From Bacillota bacterium (GTDB lineage Bacteria; Bacillota; Clostridia; Lachnospirales; Lachnospiraceae): 18,833 bases of DNA. Position 1 is the stretch's first letter, and each line of letters starts with the position of its first letter. Positions 6,129 to 13,179 of this stretch are shown here, in pieces. Location of the stretch: positions 1 through 18,833 of the forward strand of contig JAEWAK010000002.1 of assembly GCA_023391695.1 (NCBI GenBank), read 5' to 3'. A model generated the notes under the pieces. That model searched no databases and had not been told where the DNA came from. It saw only the letters and a program-made list of their open reading frames with translations. The position numbers were made by a program, and so were the translations under genes.

Positions 6129-7097
6129 ATGAAGATAACTTATAAAATGATTGATAAGCAATTAAGAGCGGCGGGGATTTTTAATAATATTTTTTTAAAA
6201 TCAACGGGCGAATCCATGTTCCGGAAACGCCAGAAATTGATGAATAAACTAATGGCCGGAAAAAATTGCAGAGGATTACAATGCAGCGAAGAGTGGATTA
6301 CACGTGAAAAAGACGGCTCAAAGCTGCGAATCCGCATTTACAGACCGCTGATACCAAAAACAAATGTTCCAGGGATCCTCTGGATACATGGAGGGGGCTA
6401 TGCAATCGGGGTTCCGGAAATGAGTACGGAAACATATAAACGGTTTATTGAAGCTAGTAATTGTGTTATAGTAGCACCGGATTACCGTTTATCAATTGAA
6501 GCACCCTATCCGGCCGCACTGGAAGATTGTTATGAAGCCCTTTTATGGATGAAAAATCATGGAAAGGAATTAGGTATCAGGGACGATCAGCTTATGGCAG
6601 GCGGAGAAAGTGCCGGAGGAGGATTAACGGCTGCCCTTACCCTCTATGCCAGGGATAAGGGAGAAGTAAAAATAGCCTTTCAGATGCCTTTATATCCCAT
6701 GATGGATGACCGGATGCTTACCGAGTCGGCCAGGGAAAATAATGCACCGGTCTGGAATTCTGATATGAACAGGATAGCCTGGAAATTATATCTTGGGGAA
6801 TTATATGAGAAAGACGTGCCTGTCTATGCGGCGGCTGCCAGGGCGGACAATTACCGCGGCCTTCCGCCGACTGTTACATTTGTCGGTGATATAGAACCTT
6901 TCAGGGATGAGACGATTCAATATGTGGATAACTTAAGAAAAGCCGGGGTTTTGGTTGATTTTGAAATATATAAAGGCTGTTACCATGGTTTTGATATGGT
7001 CTGTTCAGGTGCCAAGGTAAGCAAAAAGGCAATTTCATTTTTGTTGAAATCATTCCGGTATGCCGTCAGCCATTATTTTGCGAAGCAGGATTCATAA
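6129..7097 (+). CDS. Alpha/beta hydrolase, hormone-sensitive-lipase-type esterase
   Basis: A 322-aa cytoplasmic carboxylesterase of the HSL group (family IV). WIHGGGYAIG (85-94) supplies the HGGG oxyanion loop, APDYRLSIEAPYPAALEDCYEAL (from 116) is the family's DYRLAPE-type block, GESAGG (159-164) holds nucleophile Ser161, and YHGFD carries His286. The usual acidic residue in the D-P-L-R-D-E motif is Glu here (GDIEPFRDE, Glu256), a variation I believe also occurs in other Firmicutes members. It would hydrolyse short-chain esters; the natural substrate is unknown. A GGGGGAG site lies 8 nt before the ATG, and the gene is the third in the TetR-dus-esterase series, followed by a hairpin terminator at 7127-7165. 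Confidence 0.9.
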   Translation: MKITYKMIDKQLRAAGIFNNIFLKSTGESMFRKRQKLMNKLMAGKNCRGLQCSEEWITREKDGSKLRIRIYRPLIPKTNVPGILWIHGGGYAIGVPEMSTETYKRFIEASNCVIVAPDYRLSIEAPYPAALEDCYEALLWMKNHGKELGIRDDQLMAGGESAGGGLTAALTLYARDKGEVKIAFQMPLYPMMDDRMLTESARENNAPVWNSDMNRIAWKLYLGELYEKDVPVYAAAARADNYRGLPPTVTFVGDIEPFRDETIQYVDNLRKAGVLVDFEIYKGCYHGFDMVCSGAKVSKKAISFLLKSFRYAVSHYFAKQDS

Positions 7098-7126
7098 GCC
7101 GGGTGCCGGTGTTAAATAAATCAAAA

Positions 7127-7165
7127 AGAAAGAGATAGAAGCCTCATTGGTTACTATCTCTTTCT
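7127..7165 (+). terminator. Terminator hairpin after the esterase gene
   Basis: AGAAAGAGATAG (7127-7138) and CTATCTCTTTCT (7154-7165) form a perfect 12-bp stem with a 15-nt loop, 30 nt after the esterase stop. The plus-strand tail (ACTTATATATTA) is only A/U-rich; on the minus strand the tail is TTTTTGATTTATTT, so it may work in both directions. Confidence 0.55.
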
Positions 7166-7239
7166 ACTTATATATTACCACAAAATCATCATTTTTTCAA
7201 GACTTGTATTGGGGCGGTGCCGGACATATAATGAGATAC

Positions 7240-7287
7240 GTTACTGTTCACAGCCCTGCCAAAAGCAGCAGTGTTGTGAACAATAAC
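7240..7287. repeat. 48-bp intergenic inverted-repeat element
   Basis: GTTACTGTTCACA (7240-7252) is matched by TGTGAACAATAAC (7275-7287), 12 of 13 pairs, around a 22-nt loop that itself contains CCTGCC and GCAGCAG. It sits alone between the esterase terminator and the ribosome binding site of the next gene, with no T-tail. It looks more like a dispersed palindromic repeat than a terminator; that it is repeated in the genome is only suspected. Confidence 0.55.
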
Positions 7288-7316
7288 TGAGATACTACTT
7301 TTAAAGGGGTGATGTT

Positions 7317-7859
7317 ATGGAAGACAATATGTTTGAATTAATTGAACGGAAGAAGCAGGAGACGGAAATTGCAGCTTTGATTTCCTGCAATGAAAAAACG
7401 GCACAATTTGGTCTTGTATTAACAAATGAGGAAGCAAAGGAACTGGTAGTAAGCAGAAATGACAGTTTGAAAAAACATCAGAGGGTTGAGTTTGGAGCAG
7501 GTATTTTAGAAAAGCTGATTTATTATTTTTGTGACTCCAGGTATATTAACCAGGATAATTATACGGATACATTAATGGAGCTTCAGGATATTTTTTATCT
7601 GTATAAAAATGAAGCGGAAGATAATTTAACAGATGATGAATTACTGACATTTATGAAAGAACAGTTTGAAAGTGTCTGTACCGGTGATATTGATTACCTT
7701 GCCGATACCTGTCTGGAAAGGTTCGCACAGGCCATCCGGGCCGGATATACGGTATACATCGGGACAGGCGGACATAATGAATATGAGAAGTTTGATGAAG
7801 AACCAAGATGGGATAAAGATTTATATCTACAGGTACTGACGGAATTATGCTGGAGGTAG
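7317..7859 (+). CDS. DUF6323-like protein of unknown function
   Basis: A 180-aa soluble, acidic protein. I recognise the pattern of the clostridial family named DUF6323: an N-terminal FELIERKK helix, NEKTAQFGLVLTNEEAKELV (about 25-44), KHQRVEFGAGILEKLIYYFCDSRYINQDNYTDTLMELQDIFYLYKNEAED, then ELLTFMKEQFE, which in that family is the most conserved part. It has no signal peptide or membrane helix. In other clostridia such genes are, as I recall, often paired with a DUF6179 gene; none is visible here, since the downstream 238 bp hold only terminator structures. The start is supported by an AAAGGGGTGA site. The C-terminal part after residue 140 (YTVYIGTGGHNEYEKFDEEPRWDKD) is less familiar. Confidence 0.75.
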   Translation: MEDNMFELIERKKQETEIAALISCNEKTAQFGLVLTNEEAKELVVSRNDSLKKHQRVEFGAGILEKLIYYFCDSRYINQDNYTDTLMELQDIFYLYKNEAEDNLTDDELLTFMKEQFESVCTGDIDYLADTCLERFAQAIRAGYTVYIGTGGHNEYEKFDEEPRWDKDLYLQVLTELCWR

Positions 7860-7977
7860 GTCCTGGAACCTGCAGCTCAAACCGGCTTTCCGCTAAAGTT
7901 TGGTTTCAATTCGCAAAAAAGCCCTATGGCAGGCTTACTTCGAATCGTAACCGAGACAATTCTTTTTAAATTTACAG

Positions 7978-8019
7978 AAAAAGGCCTGTGGTGGCATGGG
8001 TCGGAAATCCCATGCCACC
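7978..8019 (-). terminator. Intrinsic terminator of the large glycosidase gene
   Basis: GGTGGCATGGG (7990-8000) pairs perfectly with CCCATGCCACC (8009-8019), 11 bp, around an 8-nt loop; short extensions (GGC/GCC) lengthen the stem. Read on the minus strand it is followed by ACAGGCC and TTTTT (7982-7978). It lies 79 nt after the stop of the gene ending at 8098. A second, smaller hairpin (ATGGCG/CGCCAT, 8041-8058) lies between. Confidence 0.7.
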
Positions 8020-8097
8020 CAGCCAGCAAACACCTGCATAATGGCGTCTTTTCGCCATAAAGCCTTATACTTAAAAACCTGTTATAGTATATCCGTA

Positions 8098-11000
8098 TTA
8101 TTGATGACTGGTAGGATGGTTTTCCGTCATGGGAATCAGTCCCTTAAACATTCTGGTAATATCACCTGCCAATCTTAAATAGAAATCTGAGGAGCAGGCC
8201 ACACCGTCCGCATCAAGGGTTAAAAAGTACTGGCTGGCAGGGATCTGCCGGCTGTTCTCAGCTGCTTTGGCAATGGCCGTACCTTCGTCATATTCATCAA
8301 ACATGGCAATATAGCCGTTTGTAATTCCAAGGTTTTTTATGTTATAGGCCTGTCTCCACATGAAATCTCCATGAAGTCTGGGAAAATCATTCCTTGGACC
8401 GTTATTCCAGTTGGACCATGCAAAGCCTGGGAACATGACAGGCTGATAAGCGATCCCGTTTAAATTACAGTAGTTGATGTCCGGTACAAGCTGATTATTC
8501 TTAAAGCTATCGGCTTCCGAAAGACCCTTGAATCTGCCCACGCTCCAGGGAGATATCATGTTAAAGGCCTTATAAACATTCTCAAAACCGGCTTTCGAGT
8601 CCTCGTTGCCGGTCCTCCAATGGGTGGGTACGCCGCCTATGACATAACAGCCCTGGGATTTAAACCAGTTAATCAGGTTAAGGCTTTGGACAGCGTCTCC
8701 GGGCCGGTCATTAAAACCGATACCCCAGATGCAGACCGCCGGTTTTCCGTCCTGTCTGGCATAGGCACCGGAAGCGGTCAGGTTTAAGGCGCCGGTAATG
8801 GTATTGGTCCAGTCATTTTTTATTATAGTATCAAAGTTGCTGCCCATACCGGAAATGTCATACATAATATAGAACTTGCGGCTGTAATTTTCCGAAGCGG
8901 CTTTAACTTTGGCGGTGATACTGTCACGGTTTGTTTTAAAGACCGGGTCTGCAAGCTCCCCTGCAAACCGCTGTAAAGCCGCCCCGTCGATCCCATAGGT
9001 CTGCATCCATTCAAAATGTTTATTTACGGTTTGTTCGGAATAGGAGGAAAATAATTCGGCAGGCTCTCCGTTGCCCAGATTGCCAAGATTGGTCGGGAAA
9101 AGGTCCGTATATTCGGATACGTCCGGATAAAGCTCAAAAGTTATTTTACCGGGTGCGGGTGCTCCCGTATTGGACTGGTAAGTACCTGCTGACCAATGCC
9201 TCCAGCGTTCTACCGGAGAACCGTCACCGTAGGCATTAAACCAGCCCTGGTAGCCGGCATAAACCTTTCCGATAATGTCACCGGCGGGTTCGCCGCCGGT
9301 ATTTCCGATTGTAATTGTCTTTGTTAAGGTATTATTGTTTTCATTTGATTCATTTGTAATCCGGTTAACATCATCGACCCAGGCCAGTACGGTATGATTG
9401 CCGCTTGATGCGGTCCATACGGAGCCGTTGGTTCCGCCGTTTACCTTAACCGTAACGGCCGAACCTGCGGGAATGGATGCGGTATAATTATCGCTCCATA
9501 AAGTGGTGCCGCCGTTATCGATCTGGAAGGCTACACCGTGAATGACTCCGCCGGGTGTTGCAGCACCTCCCTGGTTCTTTATTGTAGCGGAAAAGGTTAC
9601 GGCAGTGCCTGCCACAGGGTTTGCCGGAGCCCAGGATATGTCAGTCACTACAAGGTCCGGCTGGATAGAGGAGCCGACAGTCAGGCTTTTGGTATACTGG
9701 TTGTTGGTTTCATCTAATTCATTCGGCATCCGGTTAACGTCGTCTACCCATGCTAAAATGCTATGAGTCCCTGCAGTCGCAGTCCAGGTGGAACCTGAGG
9801 TTCCTCCGTTTACGGTCAGGGTAACGGATGCACCTGGGGGTATGGAGGAGGTATAGGTATCACTCCAAAGGCTGGTACCGCCTCCGTCTATCTGGAAAGC
9901 GACTCCGTGGATGACACCTGCCGGTGTGGCACCGGAACCCCGGTTCTTGATGGTGGCGGAGAAGGTCACGGCATTGCCCGGGACAGGATTTGCCGGAGTC
10001 CAGGATATGTCCGTAACTATCAGGTCGGGAGCCGGGCCGATATCAAGGTTCATGGTCTTGTTATAGAAGTTATTGTAGTTGTCGACTTCTACTGTTACAT
10101 TGTTATTGTCGGCTAAGGCAACTATTTTATGTTCACCGCCGGTTGCAGACCAGGTACCGTTTGCTGTCAGGGTAACGGAGGCTCCTGGTACCAGGGAAGC
10201 AGTACTGTTAACAGATTGGGCTGCCTGGGTACCATCCACCTTAAAGGCAACTGTTCCGGCGGCACCCGGAGCAGAACCCTGGTTCTTTATAGTGGCACGG
10301 AAGGTAACGGGACTGCCGGGGGATGGAACCTCAGGAGTCCAGGATATGTCTGTCACCACCAGATCAGGATAATTACCGGTAACCGCATCTACGCTGGTTT
10401 TAGTCTGGACCACCTTTTGTATAGTCCCGTCCGGGTTGAAATACAATTTGTCCACGCAGGTGGATCTTAGCCAGTCATTTTTGGATATAGAACTGTTAAA
10501 ATAAAAGACATACCACTGGCCCTTATATTCCACTATGGAGCCATGGGCACAGAAACTGTCCGTCGGATCCATGATGATCCCGCGGTATGTCCAGGGGCCA
10601 AGCGGGCCAGAGCTGGTAGCATAACACATCCGGTTATCGCCGGTTGAATCGGAATGATTATCGGCATAGGTCAGATAATAAATGCCGTTCCTTTTAAATA
10701 CCCAGACTGCTTCATGAAAATCAACCAGTCCCTGCATGTTCTGCATAGATCCGTCAATTTCCACCATGTTACTTTTAAGCTTTCCGCCCTTGCAGATACC
10801 GCCGCCGCCGTGATAAAAGTAGGCTTGTCCGTCATCATCGATAAACACATTAGGGTCAATTAAAGGATCCAAACCCGGTATGTATCCCTGTACGGTAAAA
10901 CCGCCGGCAGGGTCTGTACTTGTGGCGATCCCTGTTTTCCAGGTGCTGCCCCAGTCATCTCCGCTGGGATGGGGGAAATAATAGTAGTAGGTCCCGTCCC

Positions 11001-11325
11001 GGTAGATGCAGTCAGGCGCCCACATAAAACCGCCTTCCTCCCTGCCCCAGGGTACCTGGCTTGCCCTCAGGATTTCCCCATGGTCTGTCCAGTTAACCAT
11101 ATCTGTGGTGGAAAACACATGGTACTGGTCCATTAAATCACAGCCCCGGTTCGGTTCAATATCATGGGAAGGATAAAGATAAAGCCGTCCGTCCTTATCC
11201 ACCCGGGCGGATGGATCTGCCGTATAAATATCTGTTATGATCGGGTTTTGAGCATGGCAGATTTTAAAGAATGACAGGAAAGAGATGCATAATGCCGCAA
11301 AGAAAAATAACAATTTGTGTTTCAT
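8098..11325 (-). CDS. Secreted modular glycoside hydrolase: GH43-like, three CARDB, GH99/GH71-like
   Basis: A 1075-aa exported polysaccharidase. I start it at ATG 11325 because GGAGGTA sits 5 nt upstream and a signal peptide follows (residues 1-25, cleavage after CHA); the frame is open 17 codons further upstream but without support. The GH43-like five-blade propeller spans about 28-310, with general base Asp37 (YTADPS), Asp157 (LIDPNVF), probable acid Glu205 (FHEAVWVFKRNGIYYLTYA) and His261. Three CARDB (immunoglobulin-like) domains follow at about 319-430, 432-550 and 556-674, each opening PDL-VTDISW-P; domains two and three are about 70% identical by eye. The C-terminal domain (about 682-1058) resembles GH99/GH71 (YAGYQGWF, HFEWMQTYGIDGAALQRF, and FDEYDEG 1009-1015, matching the E-x-x-E catalytic pair of GH99). 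Likely acts on plant or fungal heteroglycans such as arabino- or mannan-type chains; no anchor or dockerin is seen. Confidence 0.88.
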   Translation of the reverse strand: MKHKLLFFFAALCISFLSFFKICHAQNPIITDIYTADPSARVDKDGRLYLYPSHDIEPNRGCDLMDQYHVFSTTDMVNWTDHGEILRASQVPWGREEGGFMWAPDCIYRDGTYYYYFPHPSGDDWGSTWKTGIATSTDPAGGFTVQGYIPGLDPLIDPNVFIDDDGQAYFYHGGGGICKGGKLKSNMVEIDGSMQNMQGLVDFHEAVWVFKRNGIYYLTYADNHSDSTGDNRMCYATSSGPLGPWTYRGIIMDPTDSFCAHGSIVEYKGQWYVFYFNSSISKNDWLRSTCVDKLYFNPDGTIQKVVQTKTSVDAVTGNYPDLVVTDISWTPEVPSPGSPVTFRATIKNQGSAPGAAGTVAFKVDGTQAAQSVNSTASLVPGASVTLTANGTWSATGGEHKIVALADNNNVTVEVDNYNNFYNKTMNLDIGPAPDLIVTDISWTPANPVPGNAVTFSATIKNRGSGATPAGVIHGVAFQIDGGGTSLWSDTYTSSIPPGASVTLTVNGGTSGSTWTATAGTHSILAWVDDVNRMPNELDETNNQYTKSLTVGSSIQPDLVVTDISWAPANPVAGTAVTFSATIKNQGGAATPGGVIHGVAFQIDNGGTTLWSDNYTASIPAGSAVTVKVNGGTNGSVWTASSGNHTVLAWVDDVNRITNESNENNNTLTKTITIGNTGGEPAGDIIGKVYAGYQGWFNAYGDGSPVERWRHWSAGTYQSNTGAPAPGKITFELYPDVSEYTDLFPTNLGNLGNGEPAELFSSYSEQTVNKHFEWMQTYGIDGAALQRFAGELADPVFKTNRDSITAKVKAASENYSRKFYIMYDISGMGSNFDTIIKNDWTNTITGALNLTASGAYARQDGKPAVCIWGIGFNDRPGDAVQSLNLINWFKSQGCYVIGGVPTHWRTGNEDSKAGFENVYKAFNMISPWSVGRFKGLSEADSFKNNQLVPDINYCNLNGIAYQPVMFPGFAWSNWNNGPRNDFPRLHGDFMWRQAYNIKNLGITNGYIAMFDEYDEGTAIAKAAENSRQIPASQYFLTLDADGVACSSDFYLRLAGDITRMFKGLIPMTENHPTSHQ

Positions 11326-11808
11326 AAATTTACCTCCATAAATCATAATATTTTGGCCCGCAGCCAATTTCTGCAAAACAAATCGGTCAGTCCGGCGGCT
11401 TTAAGTAAGCCTGTCCCGTTGTCCGGTACCTGCGGATACTTATTTTTAAAGCCTGTCCGTATACCATAAGCACCTATTTGTTTCGTTCTTGCATAATGAT
11501 TATGTCAGGGGTTATAAACCTTAGGTCATACTGCCTGTCCCTCTTTTGTTATCCCGACACCTCCCCTCATGAGATTTAGAATTTAATATTATCAGGTTAT
11601 GCAGTAGATGATTCTTAAGGTTCTATTATATACATATGCTGAATTTTTCGTAAATATGCCAAAATTTTAAGATAATAGTAAAATGTGGCTGGCGATTTCT
11701 GGAAAGTTAAATGTTAAACTATGAAATTTCCGTTGAATTTTCCCGCTTCGGACAGGGAATTCTACTTCTCGGGTTTTTAACCTTAAAAGTATCGAAGCAG
11801 ACCGGTTT
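11326..11808. promoter_or_regulatory. Long non-coding region upstream of the glycosidase gene
   Basis: No gene with a ribosome binding site is found here. On the minus strand TATAAT (11630-11625) is a possible -10 for the glycosidase, giving a leader of about 290 nt, with only a poor -35 (TTTACG, 18 bp away). Three direct copies of GCCTGTCC occur at 11409-11416, 11451-11458 and 11533-11540, 42 and 82 bp apart, the first two within longer AAGCCTGTCC matches. They would lie in the 5' leader or act as binding sites of a sugar-responsive regulator. Confidence 0.35.
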
Positions 11809-11846
11809 TGAGAATGATAAAGAATATCAAGTATTTCTCATTCTCA
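11809..11846. promoter_or_regulatory. 9-bp inverted repeat upstream of the AraC stub
   Basis: TGAGAATGA (11809-11817) and TCATTCTCA (11838-11846) form perfect 9-bp arms around a 20-nt AT-rich spacer. There is no T-run, so it is not an obvious terminator; the sequence TGAGAATGATAA has some likeness to iron-regulator (Fur) half sites. It could have been the operator of the now broken regulator 40 bp downstream. Confidence 0.35.
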
Positions 11847-11887
11847 TGGTGTATGATTGAATCAGAAAGCAAAAGAAGGAAACAGTT

Positions 11888-12015
11888 TTGAGTTATTCTA
11901 TCAATTTGCAAAAGGCAATCGACTATATTGAGGAAAAAATTTGGATACACATGTTGAACTGGATCAGATATCGAAAGGGAGCGGTGCAGGTGAAATATTT
12001 ACCGTATTTCGGTAA
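11888..12015 (+). pseudogene. Frameshifted N-terminal stub of an AraC-family regulator
   Basis: From TTG 11888 (preceded by GAAGGAAA) the frame encodes SYSINLQKAIDYIEE, then, after the homopolymer AAAAAATTT near 11934-11942, the next frame continues NLDTHVELDQISK. Joined, SYSINLQKAIDYIEENLDTHVELDQISK is the typical start of an AraC-type C-terminal DNA-binding domain ('LQKAIDYIEENL...eLd..eIAk'). After this the expected first helix-turn-helix (AGYSKYHF...) is missing; the frame ends at TAA 12013-12015. So the gene has suffered a 1-nt type frameshift and a large truncation. It stands between a glycosidase and unrelated genes, where an AraC activator of the glycosidase would be expected. Confidence 0.6.
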
Positions 12016-12052
12016 CTTTATGGAAAACAGGACGGTTGCAGATGGTAACTCA

Positions 12053-12286
12053 TTAGTGATTATTAATTTCAATGCTGTCTTTTTTCTTAACTTTGGTTGT
12101 TTTTATCCAGGCGGACAGTCCTCCTTCCACTCCGCAAAAAGTAAATACACACATAATTAGTGTTTCCGGTTCGGAGCCGGTTTCGTAAGTGATATATAAA
12201 CAGGCACAGGTAAAAAGAATTAAATAAATAAACATACCTGTAAGTACGATTTTTGTAAATTTGCTGTTATTCTTTTTCTTTTTCAT
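12053..12286 (-). CDS. Small two-helix membrane protein, phage-associated type
   Basis: A 77-aa protein with a Lys-rich cytoplasmic start (MKKKKNNSKFTK), a first membrane helix at about 13-36 (IVLTGMFIYLILFTCACLYITY), a short loop GSEPE, a second helix at about 42-62 (LIMCVFTFCGVEGGLSAWI) and a Lys-rich end, so both termini are probably inside. The arrangement, with 'PETLIMCVFTFCGVEGGLSAWIKTTKVKK', is like small membrane proteins found next to holin/lysin genes in clostridial prophages, though none of those neighbours is present here. A GGGTGA site precedes the ATG. It overlaps nothing real, and the composition strongly suggests a true membrane protein. Role unknown; orphan phage remnant or domesticated gene. 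Confidence 0.6.
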   Translation of the reverse strand: MKKKKNNSKFTKIVLTGMFIYLILFTCACLYITYETGSEPETLIMCVFTFCGVEGGLSAWIKTTKVKKKDSIEINNH

Positions 12287-12417
12287 ATAATCACCCGGAT
12301 TCCCTATTTATTTATTGCCTCACTGATTTTGAAAGTCATTATATTTTGATATTATTTTATGTTATTTTATAAAATTCGTTACAGACAGATAAAATCTTCG
12401 TTATTTTGTAATCCTGG

Positions 12418-12446
12418 TTGTATCATAAAAGGAAAATTGCTATAAT
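12418..12446 (+). promoter_or_regulatory. Promoter of the HIT-family gene
   Basis: TTGTAT (12418-12423), a 17-bp spacer and TATAAT (12441-12446) lie 31 bp before the ATG at 12477, with an ATGAGGAGA ribosome binding site in between. Confidence 0.65.
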
Positions 12447-12476
12447 TATGTAAAATACATATGAGGAGAAATCTAT

Positions 12477-12899
12477 ATGAAAGATGAAAATTGCGCATAT
12501 TGTGTGCAAGGTGAACTTGTGGCACAATTTGGATATCCTTGCTGTGAACTGGAACACAGCCTGGTTTTTGTATTTAAGGAGCAGAGCCATAAAGGCCGCT
12601 GTATTGTTGCATCAAAGCATCATGTAAGTGAACTGGTTGATTTAAGCGAGGAAGAAAGAAACGGATATATTGCGGATATTACCAGAGTTGCAAAGGCTCT
12701 CCATAAAGCATTCCATCCGGATAAAGTCAATTATGGGGCTTACGGAGATACCGGCAGGCACCTTCACTTCCATCTGGTTCCCAAATATAAGGATGAAGTG
12801 GAGTGGGGGACAACCTTTGAAATGAACAGCGGTAAGGTTAAACTTACTGACGCGGAATATGAAGCTTTGGCCGAACAGATACGTGTAAATCTGGAATAA
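12477..12899 (+). CDS. HIT-family nucleotide hydrolase/transferase
   Basis: A 140-aa protein of the histidine triad superfamily, typical length. The defining motif is HLHFHLVPKY (95-104) with the H-x-H-x-H triad at 95, 97 and 99; His97 is the expected nucleophile that is adenylylated or nucleotidylylated. N-terminal CAYC (6-9) may bind zinc, as in many bacterial HIT proteins. The hydrophobic strand SLVFVFKEQSHKGRCIVASKHHVSEL (from 28) is the standard HIT core with the second conserved HH. Members hydrolyse AMP-linked small molecules such as AMP-lysine or dinucleoside polyphosphates; which one is not readable. It has its own promoter at 12418 and is followed by the inverted-repeat element at 12945, so it is a single-gene unit. 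Cytoplasmic. Confidence 0.92.
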   Translation: MKDENCAYCVQGELVAQFGYPCCELEHSLVFVFKEQSHKGRCIVASKHHVSELVDLSEEERNGYIADITRVAKALHKAFHPDKVNYGAYGDTGRHLHFHLVPKYKDEVEWGTTFEMNSGKVKLTDAEYEALAEQIRVNLE

Positions 12900-12944
12900 A
12901 TCCCCGGTAAGAAAAAATTTAATTTATAACAAATGAAAAATTTA

Positions 12945-13057
12945 CTAAAACGGCTGTTGCAAAATAATAATTTAGTCAAGTTGGGTCTGGAATTTAGTTT
13001 GCATTTCTTTTCTCTCCCAAGTAAGATAAATTTTTAATTTTGCAACAGCCCTTTTAG
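12945..13057. repeat. 113-bp MITE-like element or IS relic with inverted termini
   Basis: A 21-bp end, CTAAAA-N-GGCTGTTGCAAAAT (12945-12965), recurs inverted at 13037-13057 with one mismatch. A second shorter inverted pair (TTGGG 12981-12985 / CCCAA 13016-13020) is nested inside. The GGCTGTTGCAAAAT terminus resembles inverted repeats of several transposon families, but there is no transposase frame and the two ends are only about 70 bp apart inside. No clear target duplication is seen because the flanking CTAAAA is itself inverted rather than direct. It also could terminate transcription of the HIT gene, in both directions. Confidence 0.55.
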
Positions 13058-13126
13058 ATTATCGTTTCCGGTTACAGCAGAAAAACAAACTATTGAGGTA
13101 GGAGCGGATAAGGTAATTTTATCTAG

Positions 13127-13155
13127 TTGACTTTAACTCAACAATTGGATACAAT
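13127..13155 (+). promoter_or_regulatory. Promoter of the gntR pair
   Basis: TTGACT (13127-13132), a 17-bp spacer and TACAAT (13150-13155). Start of transcription would be near 13162, leaving under 20 nt to the ATG at 13180, and there is no ribosome binding site in that space, so the first gene is probably translated weakly. The GTTGA/TCAAC palindrome (13126-13142) overlaps the -35 and spacer. Confidence 0.65.
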
Positions 13156-13157
13156 AT
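13144..13157. promoter_or_regulatory. Putative operator over the -10 of the gntR promoter
   Basis: ATTGGATACAATAT here overlaps the -10 hexamer and is identical to 14687-14700 in front of ttdA. A regulator bound here would block RNA polymerase, which fits autorepression by the GntR proteins. Confidence 0.65.
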
Positions 13158-13179
13158 AAAAAAGAAAAAATGGTGCAAT

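Noticed and set aside
7996..8178. Plus-strand 60-codon frame after the DUF6323-like gene
   Set aside because: It runs through the terminator hairpin of the minus-strand glycosidase, overlaps its coding end and has no ribosome binding site.
9542..10470. Several plus-strand open frames inside the glycosidase region
   Set aside because: They lie antisense to the CARDB domains, have no ribosome binding sites or domains, and reflect the repetitive codon pattern of the real gene.
11326..11376. Upstream extension of the glycosidase start by 17 codons
   Set aside because: The extension has no ribosome binding site, would bury the signal peptide, and contains the GGAGGTA site that serves the ATG at 11325.
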